From DASYSL01 sp036003365 (lineage in GTDB: Bacteria > Eisenbacteria > RBG-16-71-46 > DASYSL01): DNA of 10,046 nucleotides. The position numbers and the translations under genes are program-made. The DNA lies in the NCBI GenBank assembly GCA_036003365.1, contig DASYSL010000029.1, positions 1 to 10,046 of the forward strand. Reading direction: 5' to 3'. The number at the start of each line of letters is the position of its first letter. Position 1 is the first letter of the stretch. The notes under the pieces were generated by a model. It did not search any database and was not told the origin of the DNA. It saw only the letters and a list, made by a program, of their open reading frames with translations. Positions 1 to 6,996 of the stretch are shown here, one piece after another.

Positions 1-494
1 CAGCGCCGATCGAGTCGATCGCGGTGTGCCGCTTCGAGGTGATCCCGCAGCTTGGCGGAGTCTCCGAAGAAAATCGAGCGGTTGCCGACGTGGCCTATGT
101 GTGCGCCTGTATGGCGGAGCCCGCGACCGCCCTGACGGACACGGTCCGCGCACAGTGGAACGCAACCATGGAGTCTTCGACCACTTCGGCTGGCGAGGTG
201 GATCCAGCGACCGATTTGGGATCGGCATCTCCCAATCCGTTCCGCACCTCGACTCGCATCTCGTTCGCGCTCGGTGGGTCCGAGGGGAGTCATGTCCGGG
301 TCCGCCTGTACGACCTGAGCGGTCGCCTGGTCCGCACCCTGATCGACGGTTCGCGCGTGCCCGGTCGGTACGATCTGACCTGGGACGGGCGTCGGGACGA
401 CGGCTCGGCGGCGGGTGGGGGAGTCTACTTTGCGCAGGCCTGGGTCGGTGAACGCCGTCTTGCCGTCTCGCGCCGCGTTCTGTACCTCCGGTGA
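1..494 (+). CDS. Secreted protein, C-terminal part with FlgD-like/T9SS-type sorting tail (5' end outside window)
   Basis: The reading frame is open from the left edge (first full codon at position 3) to a TGA at 492-494, so the true start lies upstream; the in-frame GTG at 24 is unlikely to be the start. The last 90 or so residues form a recognisable FlgD-type Ig-like tail: a linker, then SASPNPF, a strand rich in aliphatic residues, VRLYDLSGRLVRTL, a turn ending in LTWDGRRDDG, and GGGVYFAQAWVGERRLA before the basic end VLYLR. In FCB-group bacteria such tails sit at the C-terminus of exported or surface proteins and act as sorting or anchoring modules. The roughly 70 residues before the tail include three cysteines (in VCRFEV and VCACM) and match no family I recognise. 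The function of the main body cannot be told from this fragment. Confidence 0.75.
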   Translation, partial: APIESIAVCRFEVIPQLGGVSEENRAVADVAYVCACMAEPATALTDTVRAQWNATMESSTTSAGEVDPATDLGSASPNPFRTSTRISFALGGSEGSHVRVRLYDLSGRLVRTLIDGSRVPGRYDLTWDGRRDDGSAAGGGVYFAQAWVGERRLAVSRRVLYLR

Positions 495-649
495 CATTCG
501 GTCGCGAGCCCGATCACCGGTATTGAAATAGGGAGTGGGTCCAACTCGCCGCGGGCCCAATCGCCCGTTTTGAAACGGGGAAGTGGGTCCAACTTGCCGC
601 GGGCCCAAATGCGGAACGTTACCAACGGCACTCTGTTAGGCTCCCGGTG
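495..649. other. Gap between the left-edge gene and the glc operon
   Basis: This non-coding stretch separates two plus-strand genes. Most of it is the tandem stem-loop repeat. The remaining 40 bases before glcD hold a possible weak ribosome binding site, TTAGG at 636-640, nine bases before the ATG at 650. I looked for a sigma-70-like promoter and found no convincing -35/-10 pair. The operon promoter is nevertheless expected here, because no other gap precedes the gene train. Confidence 0.5.
512..608. repeat. Two tandem copies of a ~48-bp stem-loop unit
   Basis: Copy 1 spans about 512-559 and copy 2 about 559-608. The second half of the unit is nearly identical in both: TGGGTCCAACT(C/T)GCCGCGGGCCCA at 536-559 and 584-607, with one substitution. 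Within it TGGGTCC can pair with GGGCCCA (one G-T wobble) around a 10-base loop. The first half is more diverged but keeps an inverted repeat around TTGAAA. In copy 2 this is CCCGTTT-TG-AAACGGG (564-579); in copy 1 it is TATT-GA-AATA (521-530). Two of the paired positions differ between copies in a compensatory way. The element lies 17 bp after the stop of the left gene and about 40 bp before glcD. It may be a double transcription terminator, an RNA leader structure or a member of a dispersed palindromic repeat family; the window does not settle which. Confidence 0.7.
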
Positions 650-2155
650 ATGGCCCGTGCCCCGGGGATCTACCACATCACGCCTGCCGCCGGCCCGCGG
701 CTCGCCCGCTCGCGGCGCGCGGCGCTGGCCCGCACTCTCGCCCGCGTGGTGGGCGAGGAAGCCGTGCGCTGGCGCGAGCCCGAGCTCCTCGTCTACGACG
801 CGGACGGGCTCGTGATCGAGAAGTTCTGGCCCGATCTCGTCGTTCTGCCGCGGACGGGCGAGGAAGTGCGCGAGGTCATGCGCTTCGCCGCGCGCGAGAA
901 GCTGCCGGTCATGGCGCGCGGCGCCGGCACCGGGCTCTGCGGCGGGAGCCTGGCCGAGCGCGGCGGCATCGTGATCTCGGTGGCGCGGCTCGATCGCGTG
1001 CTCGCCATCGAGCCCGAAGACCGCCTGGCCGTGGTCGAGCCCGGCGTGGTGAATCTCGATCTCTCGCGCGCCGCGGCCGCGCACCGCCTTTACTACGCGC
1101 CCGATCCCTCGAGCCAGATGTCGTCCACGGTGGGCGGGAACTTGGCCACCAACGCCGGCGGCCCGCACTGTCTGAAGTACGGCCAGACGCATCGCCACAT
1201 TCTGGCGTGCACGTTCGTGAGCGCCGAGGGCGAGATCGTGCGCGTGGGCGATCGCGCGCCCGGCGGTCCCGCCGCCGAGCTGCTCTCCGTGATGATTGGC
1301 TCCGAAGGCACGCTCGGCGTGGTCACCGAGCTCACGGTCAAGCTCCTGCGCGTGCCCGAGACGGTGCGCACGTTCCTGGCGAGCTTCGAGACCGTCGAGG
1401 CGGCGAGCCGCGCGGTGAGTGATCTCATCGCCGCCGGCATCGTGCCCGCCGCCCTCGAGATGATCGATCACTTGACCATCGTCGCCGTCGAGCCCTACGT
1501 GCATGTCGGCCTGCCCATGAATGCGGGCGCGGCGTTGCTCATCGAGCTCGACGGTCCGGCGGCCGGCATGGACCGGCGCGCGCGGCAGATCGAGAGCATG
1601 TGCACGGCGCGCGGGGCCATGAACTACCGGGAAGCCAAGGACGACGCCGAGCGCGCGCTCTTGTGGAAGGCGAGGAAGGGCGCCTTCGGCGCCATGGGTA
1701 GGATCGCCAACGGCTTCTATGTCATGGACGGCGTGGTGCCGCGCACCCGCTTGCCGGAGACGCTGGCGCGCGTGGGGCAGATCTGCGAGGAGCGCGGGTT
1801 GCGGGTGGCCAACGTGTTCCACGCCGGTGACGGCAATCTCCATCCCAACGTGCTCTTCGATCCCGACAATCCGGCCGAGGTGAGCGCGGCCCTCGAGGCG
1901 TCGTTCGAGATCCTGCGCACCTGCGTCGCCCTCGGCGGCTCCTTGTCGGGCGAGCACGGCATCGGCAACGAGAAGCGCGAGATGATGGGCCTGGTGTTCA
2001 CGCCCGACGATCTCGAGGTCATGCGCGCGGTGAAGACGGCACTCGATCCTGGTGAAGCGCTCAATCCCGACAAGATCTTTCCCACGGGCCACGAGCCGTG
2101 GCGGCCGGTGCCGCTGCGCGCGGTGGCGTCGGGCGACGAAGGTGCATGGATATGA
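650..2155 (+). CDS. glcD: Glycolate oxidase FAD-binding subunit GlcD
   Basis: This is the flavoprotein subunit of glycolate oxidase, which oxidises glycolate (often also D-lactate-type 2-hydroxyacids) to glyoxylate with FAD. The protein is 501 residues, normal for the family. The N-terminal PCMH-type FAD-binding domain shows PVMARGAGTGLCGGS at about 87-100, PDPSSQ at 151-156 and the TVGGNLATNAGG loop at 160-171. The C-terminal FAD-linked oxidase domain shows the family signature FHAGDGNLHP at 390-399, SGEHGIG at 433-439 and NPDKIFP at 472-478. ATG 650 is preferred over GTG 647, which sits directly before it, because TTAGG is better spaced for ATG. The stop overlaps the glcE start as ATGA (2152-2155). 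Close relatives (D-lactate dehydrogenases, other 2-hydroxyacid dehydrogenases) share these motifs. The following glcE and glcF genes support the glycolate oxidase reading. Confidence 0.93.
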   Translation: MARAPGIYHITPAAGPRLARSRRAALARTLARVVGEEAVRWREPELLVYDADGLVIEKFWPDLVVLPRTGEEVREVMRFAAREKLPVMARGAGTGLCGGSLAERGGIVISVARLDRVLAIEPEDRLAVVEPGVVNLDLSRAAAAHRLYYAPDPSSQMSSTVGGNLATNAGGPHCLKYGQTHRHILACTFVSAEGEIVRVGDRAPGGPAAELLSVMIGSEGTLGVVTELTVKLLRVPETVRTFLASFETVEAASRAVSDLIAAGIVPAALEMIDHLTIVAVEPYVHVGLPMNAGAALLIELDGPAAGMDRRARQIESMCTARGAMNYREAKDDAERALLWKARKGAFGAMGRIANGFYVMDGVVPRTRLPETLARVGQICEERGLRVANVFHAGDGNLHPNVLFDPDNPAEVSAALEASFEILRTCVALGGSLSGEHGIGNEKREMMGLVFTPDDLEVMRAVKTALDPGEALNPDKIFPTGHEPWRPVPLRAVASGDEGAWI

Positions 2156-3303
2156 GCGCGCTCGACACGGGAGTCGCGCGCACGGTGCGGCCGGCGAGCG
2201 CCGCCGAGGTGGCGGTGGCGCTGGCGGCCTGTGCCGCCGCGGGTGAGCGCGTGCTGCCGGTCGGGGCCGGGACGGCGCTCGCGGCCGCGGGTGCGCCGGA
2301 GGCGTGCGACGTGGCGCTCGTCTTGGGCGCGCTCCAAGGCGTGGTCGACTACTCGCCCGAGGACATGACGCTCACCGTGCTCGCCGGCACCACGCTCGAC
2401 ACCATTCGGCAAACCCTCGCCTCGCGCGCCCAGCGCCTGCCCGGGTTGCCGGTGAACGCGGGCACCATCGGTGGCCTCCTGGCGTGCGGATGGACGGCGC
2501 CGGAGGAGCGTGAAGCGCAGGGGACGCTGCGCGAGCGTTTGATCGGCGCCCAGGTCGCCGACTCCACGGGGCGCGTCACGCGCTCGGGCGGTCGCGTGGT
2601 CAAGAACGTCACCGGCTACGACCTGCACCGCATGCACGTCGGCGCGGGCGGCGCGTTTGGCATCTTCACCGAGCTCACGTTCCGTCTCGAGCCCGAGCCC
2701 GAGCATCGCGCGCACGTCTCGCTCGAAGCGCCGAGTCTCGAAGCCGCGCGCGAGGCCTGGCGCTGGCTGCGCGCCGAGGGCCCCGAGGCGGCCTTCGTGT
2801 GTGTGCGGCCGGGACCCGTGCTCGCGGCCCGCGTCGAGGGCGATGAGGAACCGGCGCGCGAAGCGGCGCTTGCACTGGCGGCAGGGTGGGGGAGATGGGG
2901 ATCGGTGTCGTCGCGTGAGCCCGTTTCCCCCGAGGCGCCCGCGCCGGGGCGTGCACGCTTGTCCGTGTCGCTGCGTGCCGCGCCCTCGCGCGTGCTCGAT
3001 CTCTTCGAAGAGGTGAAGGGCGCGGTCGCCTACCCGCAATCGGGCGAGGTGTGGCTCGATCTCGCGGGCGATCCGGACGACCTGACGGCGCGCCTGCGCA
3101 CCCTCGCGCGTGGCACGTATCGCGTCCACGACGAAGCTCCGGCCTTTCTGCCGCCCGAGCTGCCGCGCTGGTCGGCCGACCCGGGCGCGCTCGTCGCGCT
3201 CGCCAAGGTCAAGCGCGCGCTCGATCCGTCGGGCATCCTGCGCCCCGGTTCCTACTCCGCCGACGCTCTGGAGCGCGCGGCCGCATGGTTCGCTCGCCGA
3301 TGA
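2152..3303 (+). CDS. glcE: Glycolate oxidase FAD-binding subunit GlcE
   Basis: This is the second, smaller FAD-binding subunit of the GlcDEF complex and is needed for activity with GlcD. The protein is 383 residues, slightly longer than typical GlcE. It carries only the PCMH FAD-binding half plus a diverged C-terminal part. Visible motifs are LPVGAGTAL near 35-43, VDYSPEDMTLTVLAGTTL at 65-82, NAGTIGGLLACG at 102-113 and GRVVKNVTGYDLHRMHVGAG at 147-166, which matches the GlcE hallmark 'VKNVAGYD'. The ATG at 2152 is chosen because it forms an ATGA overlap with the glcD stop and has AAGG (2139-2142) nine bases upstream. An ATG two codons earlier (2146) is too close to that site. The open frame extends further upstream to 2098, but that part lies inside glcD. 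The C-terminal third (about 190-330) is rich in Ala and Arg and has no motif I recognise. Confidence 0.9.
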   Translation: MSALDTGVARTVRPASAAEVAVALAACAAAGERVLPVGAGTALAAAGAPEACDVALVLGALQGVVDYSPEDMTLTVLAGTTLDTIRQTLASRAQRLPGLPVNAGTIGGLLACGWTAPEEREAQGTLRERLIGAQVADSTGRVTRSGGRVVKNVTGYDLHRMHVGAGGAFGIFTELTFRLEPEPEHRAHVSLEAPSLEAAREAWRWLRAEGPEAAFVCVRPGPVLAARVEGDEEPAREAALALAAGWGRWGSVSSREPVSPEAPAPGRARLSVSLRAAPSRVLDLFEEVKGAVAYPQSGEVWLDLAGDPDDLTARLRTLARGTYRVHDEAPAFLPPELPRWSADPGALVALAKVKRALDPSGILRPGSYSADALERAAAWFARR

Positions 3304-4628
3304 GCCCGCGCGAGCCCTTGGCCCTGGCCCGGACCGAGCTCGAGCGCTCGAGCCTGCTCTCGTGCGTGCACTGCGGGCTGTGCCTGAGCGCCTGCCCCAC
3401 GTACCGCGTGCTCAAGTCGGAGCCCGACTCGCCGCGCGGCCGTATCTATCTCATGCGCGCGCTCGAGGAGGGCCGGCTCGAGCCCGACGCCGACGTGCTC
3501 CAGCACTTCTCTTTATGCTTGAACTGCCGCGCCTGCGAGACGGCGTGCCCGGCCGGCGTGCACTACGGCGATTTGATCGAGCGCACGCGCGCGCGCCTGC
3601 GCGAGAGCGGCCACTCGACGCCCGCGGGGCGCCTGACCGGATGGTTGCTCGAGCGCCTCTTCCATCCCTGGGAGCGCGTCGAGGCGGCGGCCGAGGGGCT
3701 CTCGTGGGCGGAGCGTCTCGGGCTTCTGCGTCTCGCCCGGACGCGCCCGGTGCGGGCACTTCTCCCGCCCGCGCTCCGCGCGGCCACCCAATTGTTGCCG
3801 CCCGTGCCGAGCGCGGCCGAGCGCGCCGTGCCGGTCGGCGTGCATCCGCCGTACCCGGGCGGCGCCGCCCCGCGGGCGCGCGTGGGCCTGCTCGTGACCT
3901 GCGTCGTGCAGCCGCTCTATCCCAACGTGAATCGCTCGCTTCTTCACTTGCTGCGTGTCGCCGGATGCGAAGTCGTGGTGCCGGCGGCGCAAGCCTGCTG
4001 CGGGGCGCTCCAGGTCCACGCCGGCCTGCGTGACCAGGCGCGGCGCCAGGCGCGCGCGGTGATCGACGCCATGCCCACCGATCTCGACTTCGTTGCCGTG
4101 GCCTCGGCGGGCTGCGGCGCTACGCTCAAGGAGTACGGCGAGCTGTTCGCGGAGTCCGCGGGCGAGGACCGCGAGCGCGCCCGGGCGCTGGCCGCGCGCG
4201 TCAAGGACGGGCTCGAGCTCCTGGCCGAGCTGGGGTTGCCGGCGCCGCCGCGCCGCGTGAGCGAGCGCGTGGCGGTGCACGATCCCTGTCACCTGGCGCA
4301 CGCGCAGCGCGTGCGCGAAGCGCCGCGGCGCCTCCTGCGCCAGATTCCCGGCGCCGAGGTGAAGGATCTCGCGCACAGCGACTGGTGCTGCGGGTCGGCC
4401 GGGATCTACAACCTGCAGCATCCCGAGATGGCCGAAACGCTGCTCGAGCAGAAGCTCGAGACGGTGCGCGATGCCGATCCCACCGTGGTCGCAGTCGCCA
4501 ATCCCGGCTGCCTCCTGCACATGGAAGCGGGCGCGCGCCGGCGCGGCATGAGCGTGCGCTTCCGCCATCCGCTCGAGATCCTGGCCGACGCCTACTCGCC
4601 GCCCGCGACCGGCCGGGGTCACGCGTGA
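3300..4628 (+). CDS. glcF: Glycolate oxidase iron-sulfur subunit GlcF
   Basis: This is the iron-sulfur subunit that takes electrons from the GlcD/GlcE flavins and passes them towards the respiratory chain. The protein is 442 residues with complete motifs. Two 4Fe-4S clusters are ligated by C22-x2-C25-x2-C28-x3-C32 (CVHCGLCLSACP) and C73-x2-C76-x2-C79-x3-C83 (CLNCRACETACP). Two CCG domains follow. The first has C201, CCG at 233-235 and C272; the second has HDPCH with C330, CCG at 363-365 and NPGC with C404. Such cysteine-rich domains serve as cofactor and quinone-linked redox sites in the GlpC/HdrB/LutA group. ATG 3300 is preferred because it overlaps the glcE stop as ATGA. An alternative ATG at 3285 would add five residues and has GGAG 11 bases upstream. 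The stop overlaps the next gene's GTG start. Confidence 0.92.
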   Translation: MSPREPLALARTELERSSLLSCVHCGLCLSACPTYRVLKSEPDSPRGRIYLMRALEEGRLEPDADVLQHFSLCLNCRACETACPAGVHYGDLIERTRARLRESGHSTPAGRLTGWLLERLFHPWERVEAAAEGLSWAERLGLLRLARTRPVRALLPPALRAATQLLPPVPSAAERAVPVGVHPPYPGGAAPRARVGLLVTCVVQPLYPNVNRSLLHLLRVAGCEVVVPAAQACCGALQVHAGLRDQARRQARAVIDAMPTDLDFVAVASAGCGATLKEYGELFAESAGEDRERARALAARVKDGLELLAELGLPAPPRRVSERVAVHDPCHLAHAQRVREAPRRLLRQIPGAEVKDLAHSDWCCGSAGIYNLQHPEMAETLLEQKLETVRDADPTVVAVANPGCLLHMEAGARRRGMSVRFRHPLEILADAYSPPATGRGHA

Positions 4629-5302
4629 GGGTCGCGGTTCTCTTCTTCGCCGCGCTGCGCGAGGCGGCGGGGACCTCGCGTCTCGAGATCGATCTTCCCG
4701 AGGGCGCCACGCTCGACGATCTGCGCGCCGCGCTCACGCGCGAGCGCCCGGCTTTGGCCAAGCCGCTGGCGCGCTTTCCGGCGCTGGTCGAGGGCCGCGT
4801 GCGTCCCGCCGCCCAAGCGCTCAAGGACGGCGACGAGGTGGCGTGGATCCCGCCCGTGGCCGGTGGCAGCGGTGCCGTCGTGCACGTGGCGCTCACGCGC
4901 GAGCCCATCGACATGGAAGCGGTGCGCCGCTCGGTGGAAGACCCAGGCGCGGGCGCGGTCGTCCTCTTCGTGGGCACGGTGCGCGATCACGAAGGCGAGC
5001 GCACGGTCGAAGCTCTCGAGTACGAGGCCTACGAGCGTGTGGCCGCCGAGCGGCTCCGCGCCCTGGCCGAGGAGGCGCTCGCGGCGTGGCCGGCGGCGCG
5101 CATCGCGATCGCCCACCGGCTGGGGCGGCTCGCTCTCGGCGAGGCCAGCGTGGCCGTGGCCGTGGCCACCGCCCACCGCGCGGAAGCGTTTGACTGCTGC
5201 CGCCATCTCATGGAACGCTTGAAGCTCTCGGTCCCCATCTGGAAGCGCTCGTTCGGTCCACAGGGGGCCATCTGGGTCGAGGGCAAAGGCTATGAAGAGT
5301 AG
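4625..5302 (+). CDS. moaX: Fused molybdopterin synthase, MoaD-MoaE (MoaX-type)
   Basis: This 225-residue protein joins both subunits of molybdopterin synthase, which converts precursor Z (cyclic pyranopterin monophosphate) to molybdopterin. Residues 1-81 are MoaD, a ubiquitin-like sulfur carrier (VRVAVLFFAALREAAG, then LPEGATLDDL) ending in the double glycine G80-G81 of PPVAGG. Residues from about 84 are MoaE, with FVGTVRDHEG at 115-124, AHRAEAFDCC at 183-192 and LKLSVPIWKR at 199-208. These include the conserved Arg120, His184-Arg185, Lys200 and Lys207 expected of the active site. The MoaD Gly-Gly normally must be a free C-terminus to be thiocarboxylated, so the fused chain should need cleavage after G81, as described for mycobacterial MoaX. 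The start is GTG 4625, overlapping the glcF stop as GTGA, with GGGG at 4615-4618 as a weak ribosome binding site. Other molybdenum cofactor genes are not in the window. Confidence 0.9.
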   Translation: MRVAVLFFAALREAAGTSRLEIDLPEGATLDDLRAALTRERPALAKPLARFPALVEGRVRPAAQALKDGDEVAWIPPVAGGSGAVVHVALTREPIDMEAVRRSVEDPGAGAVVLFVGTVRDHEGERTVEALEYEAYERVAAERLRALAEEALAAWPAARIAIAHRLGRLALGEASVAVAVATAHRAEAFDCCRHLMERLKLSVPIWKRSFGPQGAIWVEGKGYEE

Positions 5303-6980
5303 AGCGTCGATTCCCGTCGCGCTCCTGCTCGTCGTGATCGGCATGGCCTGCGCCACCGTGGCCCGGTCGGAGCCCGACCCCGTGCGCATCACGCACGCCT
5401 GCGTGGTGAGCCCCGATGGCCGGCCGCGCGCTTTGAGCCCCCAAGCACTCGCGCCGCGCCTCAAGCCCGCGCTCTCCGACACCAACCACTTGCACCTCGC
5501 GTTCGACTCACCCGACGATCCCTGGACCCCGACCGAGCTCGTTCATCTTCGGTCGTACGTGGAAACGCTCCTCCCGATCCTCGAAGAAGTCTGCGGTCCG
5601 CCGTCGGCTCCCGACGCCATCGAGATCATCAAGGACCGCTCGCTCGCCGACCAAGGCATCGCCGGCACGTACACGCCCACCGAGCACGCCATCCGTCTCG
5701 TGCAGGCCGATCGCGCCACCCTCTGTCACGAGCTGGCGCACGCCTTCCACGGCGACGACGTGGTGTACTGGGACCCGTTCGAGGAAGGCATGGCGGTGGC
5801 CGTGACGGTGCAGGTGCTCGAGCGCCTTCACGTCTACGCTCAGCCCTACGGCGATTCGGACGACGCGTCCTACGATCTTCTCAATCAGCCTGCGATCTCG
5901 CCGCATCGCGGATTCTTCTGGAGCGGGCTGCCGGCCGTGGTCCTGCGCTACGAGCTGGCGGGCTACGTGTGGCGCAAGGCGGCGCTCGAGCACCCCGGAT
6001 TCCAGCGTGAGTTCAACCGCCGCTACTACGAAGCGCTCGCCGCCTCCGATACGCTGCGCCACTCGATCGGCGGGCTCATCGCCATCGCCGCCGAGGTGGC
6101 GCCCGAGATGGAGGGCATGCCGTTTCGCGCCTGGGCCGACCGCCAGTACGTGCTCGGCACCACGCCCCAGCTCGGCGTGCAGATCTACCAGTTCGGCTTC
6201 TCGCCTTTGGTGGTGCTCTTCTTCCGTCACGCCGACGGATACGAGGAGCCTTTGCCGGGCGAGGACCTCGCGTGGCGAGCCACCGATGGCGAGGACGTGG
6301 CGGCGGGAGCGGGCGTGTGGCCGACCGATTTCGGCGGTGGCGTCTTTCTCTACCCGCAGGTGCCGGCCTTGTCGCGCGGCAGCCTGACGGTCGAAACCAG
6401 CGCCAGCACGCGCTACGGCTCGCAGTCGAGCGCCATGACGCGCCCGCTCGGCGGCGGGAAGGGGTTGTACGGCGTGGTGCGCGGCGCGCACGAAGGTACT
6501 CTCACCATCACGCCGCTCGGCCAGCCGCTACCGCCGCCGGAGACGGTGCCGGTGCGCTGGGGGGCGTTCGACGCGCCGGGCTGGAGAGGCTACGCGGGGC
6601 GGCTCGAGCTTGCCTTCACCGACCTCGATGGTCGCCGCACCGGGCGCATCGTCACCAAGGACTCGACGAGCTATCTCGCCATCCTCGACGCGCCGGTAGG
6701 CCCCGTATCCCAGCCGGCGGCCGTGTTCACGGCGCGCCCGAGCATCGCCACCGTGGGCTGCCGCTTCGCGCTCAACCACGCCGTCGAGGGCCCGTCTGTG
6801 ATCACGCTCTACGCCGTGAACGGGCGGGCGCTCCGCGCGATCTCGGTCCCGGCGGGTGCGCGCGCCGTGGATTGGGATGGGCTCGGATCGGACGGACTCT
6901 TCGTCTCGGCCGGCGTCTACGTGGCGCGCCTCACCGGCCCGGGCGTGGACGCGCGCACGCGCTTCGTGGTCACCCACTGA
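5292..6980 (+). CDS. Secreted HExxH metallopeptidase-like protein with C-terminal FlgD-like tail
   Basis: This 562-residue protein begins with a Sec-type signal peptide: MKSR, a hydrophobic core PVALLLVVIGMA at about 8-19, and probable cleavage near ACATVARS. The cysteine after GMA does not make a good lipobox. At 146-150 there is HELAH, a zinc-binding HExxH motif inside CHELAHAFHG. It is followed by FEEGMAVAV, whose E165 sits where gluzincins of the peptidase-MA type carry the third zinc ligand ('EGLA'). The next ~130 residues look helical. The middle part (about 280-475) is probably beta-rich and unrecognised. The last ~82 residues are a FlgD-like Ig tail (CRFALNHAVEG, VITLYAVNGRALR, VDWDGLGSDG, SAGVYVARL). 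ATG 5292 overlaps the moaX stop by 11 bp and has GAGGG (5279-5283) eight bases before it. Peptidase activity is inferred from motifs only; the substrate is unknown. Confidence 0.8.
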   Translation: MKSRASIPVALLLVVIGMACATVARSEPDPVRITHACVVSPDGRPRALSPQALAPRLKPALSDTNHLHLAFDSPDDPWTPTELVHLRSYVETLLPILEEVCGPPSAPDAIEIIKDRSLADQGIAGTYTPTEHAIRLVQADRATLCHELAHAFHGDDVVYWDPFEEGMAVAVTVQVLERLHVYAQPYGDSDDASYDLLNQPAISPHRGFFWSGLPAVVLRYELAGYVWRKAALEHPGFQREFNRRYYEALAASDTLRHSIGGLIAIAAEVAPEMEGMPFRAWADRQYVLGTTPQLGVQIYQFGFSPLVVLFFRHADGYEEPLPGEDLAWRATDGEDVAAGAGVWPTDFGGGVFLYPQVPALSRGSLTVETSASTRYGSQSSAMTRPLGGGKGLYGVVRGAHEGTLTITPLGQPLPPPETVPVRWGAFDAPGWRGYAGRLELAFTDLDGRRTGRIVTKDSTSYLAILDAPVGPVSQPAAVFTARPSIATVGCRFALNHAVEGPSVITLYAVNGRALRAISVPAGARAVDWDGLGSDGLFVSAGVYVARLTGPGVDARTRFVVTH

Positions 6981-6996
6981 GCCCGTGCGGGCTCAG
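6977..6996. terminator. Bidirectional hairpin between convergent genes, containing both stop codons
   Basis: CTGAGCCC-GTGC-GGGCTCAG forms a perfect 8-bp stem with a 4-base loop. The TGA stop of the plus-strand gene (6978-6980) lies in one arm. The TGA stop of the minus-strand gene (6995-6993) lies in the other. No T-tract follows on either strand, so if it terminates transcription it would be of the U-less hairpin kind reported for GC-rich bacteria. The location between two convergent genes only 12 bp apart supports a shared terminator. Confidence 0.6.

Noticed and set aside
512..608. CRISPR array
   Set aside because: Only two copies with no distinct spacer between them; they abut directly, so this is a tandem repeat.
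594..622. Promoter with TTGCCG and CGTTAC at 17-base spacing before glcD
   Set aside because: The -10 candidate matches the consensus poorly and the -35 lies within the repeat.
613..623. GGAACGTTACC before glcD as a degenerate LacI-type operator
   Set aside because: Only the central AACGTT is palindromic and the flanks do not match, so it is within chance expectation.
425..2092. Long minus-strand open frame (555 codons) opposite glcD
   Set aside because: High GC makes long antisense frames common. Its product is rich in His, Arg and Ala with no family motif, while the opposite strand encodes clear GlcD.
2098..2151. Extended start for glcE
   Set aside because: The extra 18 codons lie within glcD and translate to low-complexity Ala/Gly/Arg; ATG 2152 has the ATGA overlap and a well-spaced AAGG.
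5560..5571. TGGAAACGCTCC, similar to the 14-bp palindrome
   Set aside because: It is inside a coding region, the second half-site is broken, and codon usage explains it.
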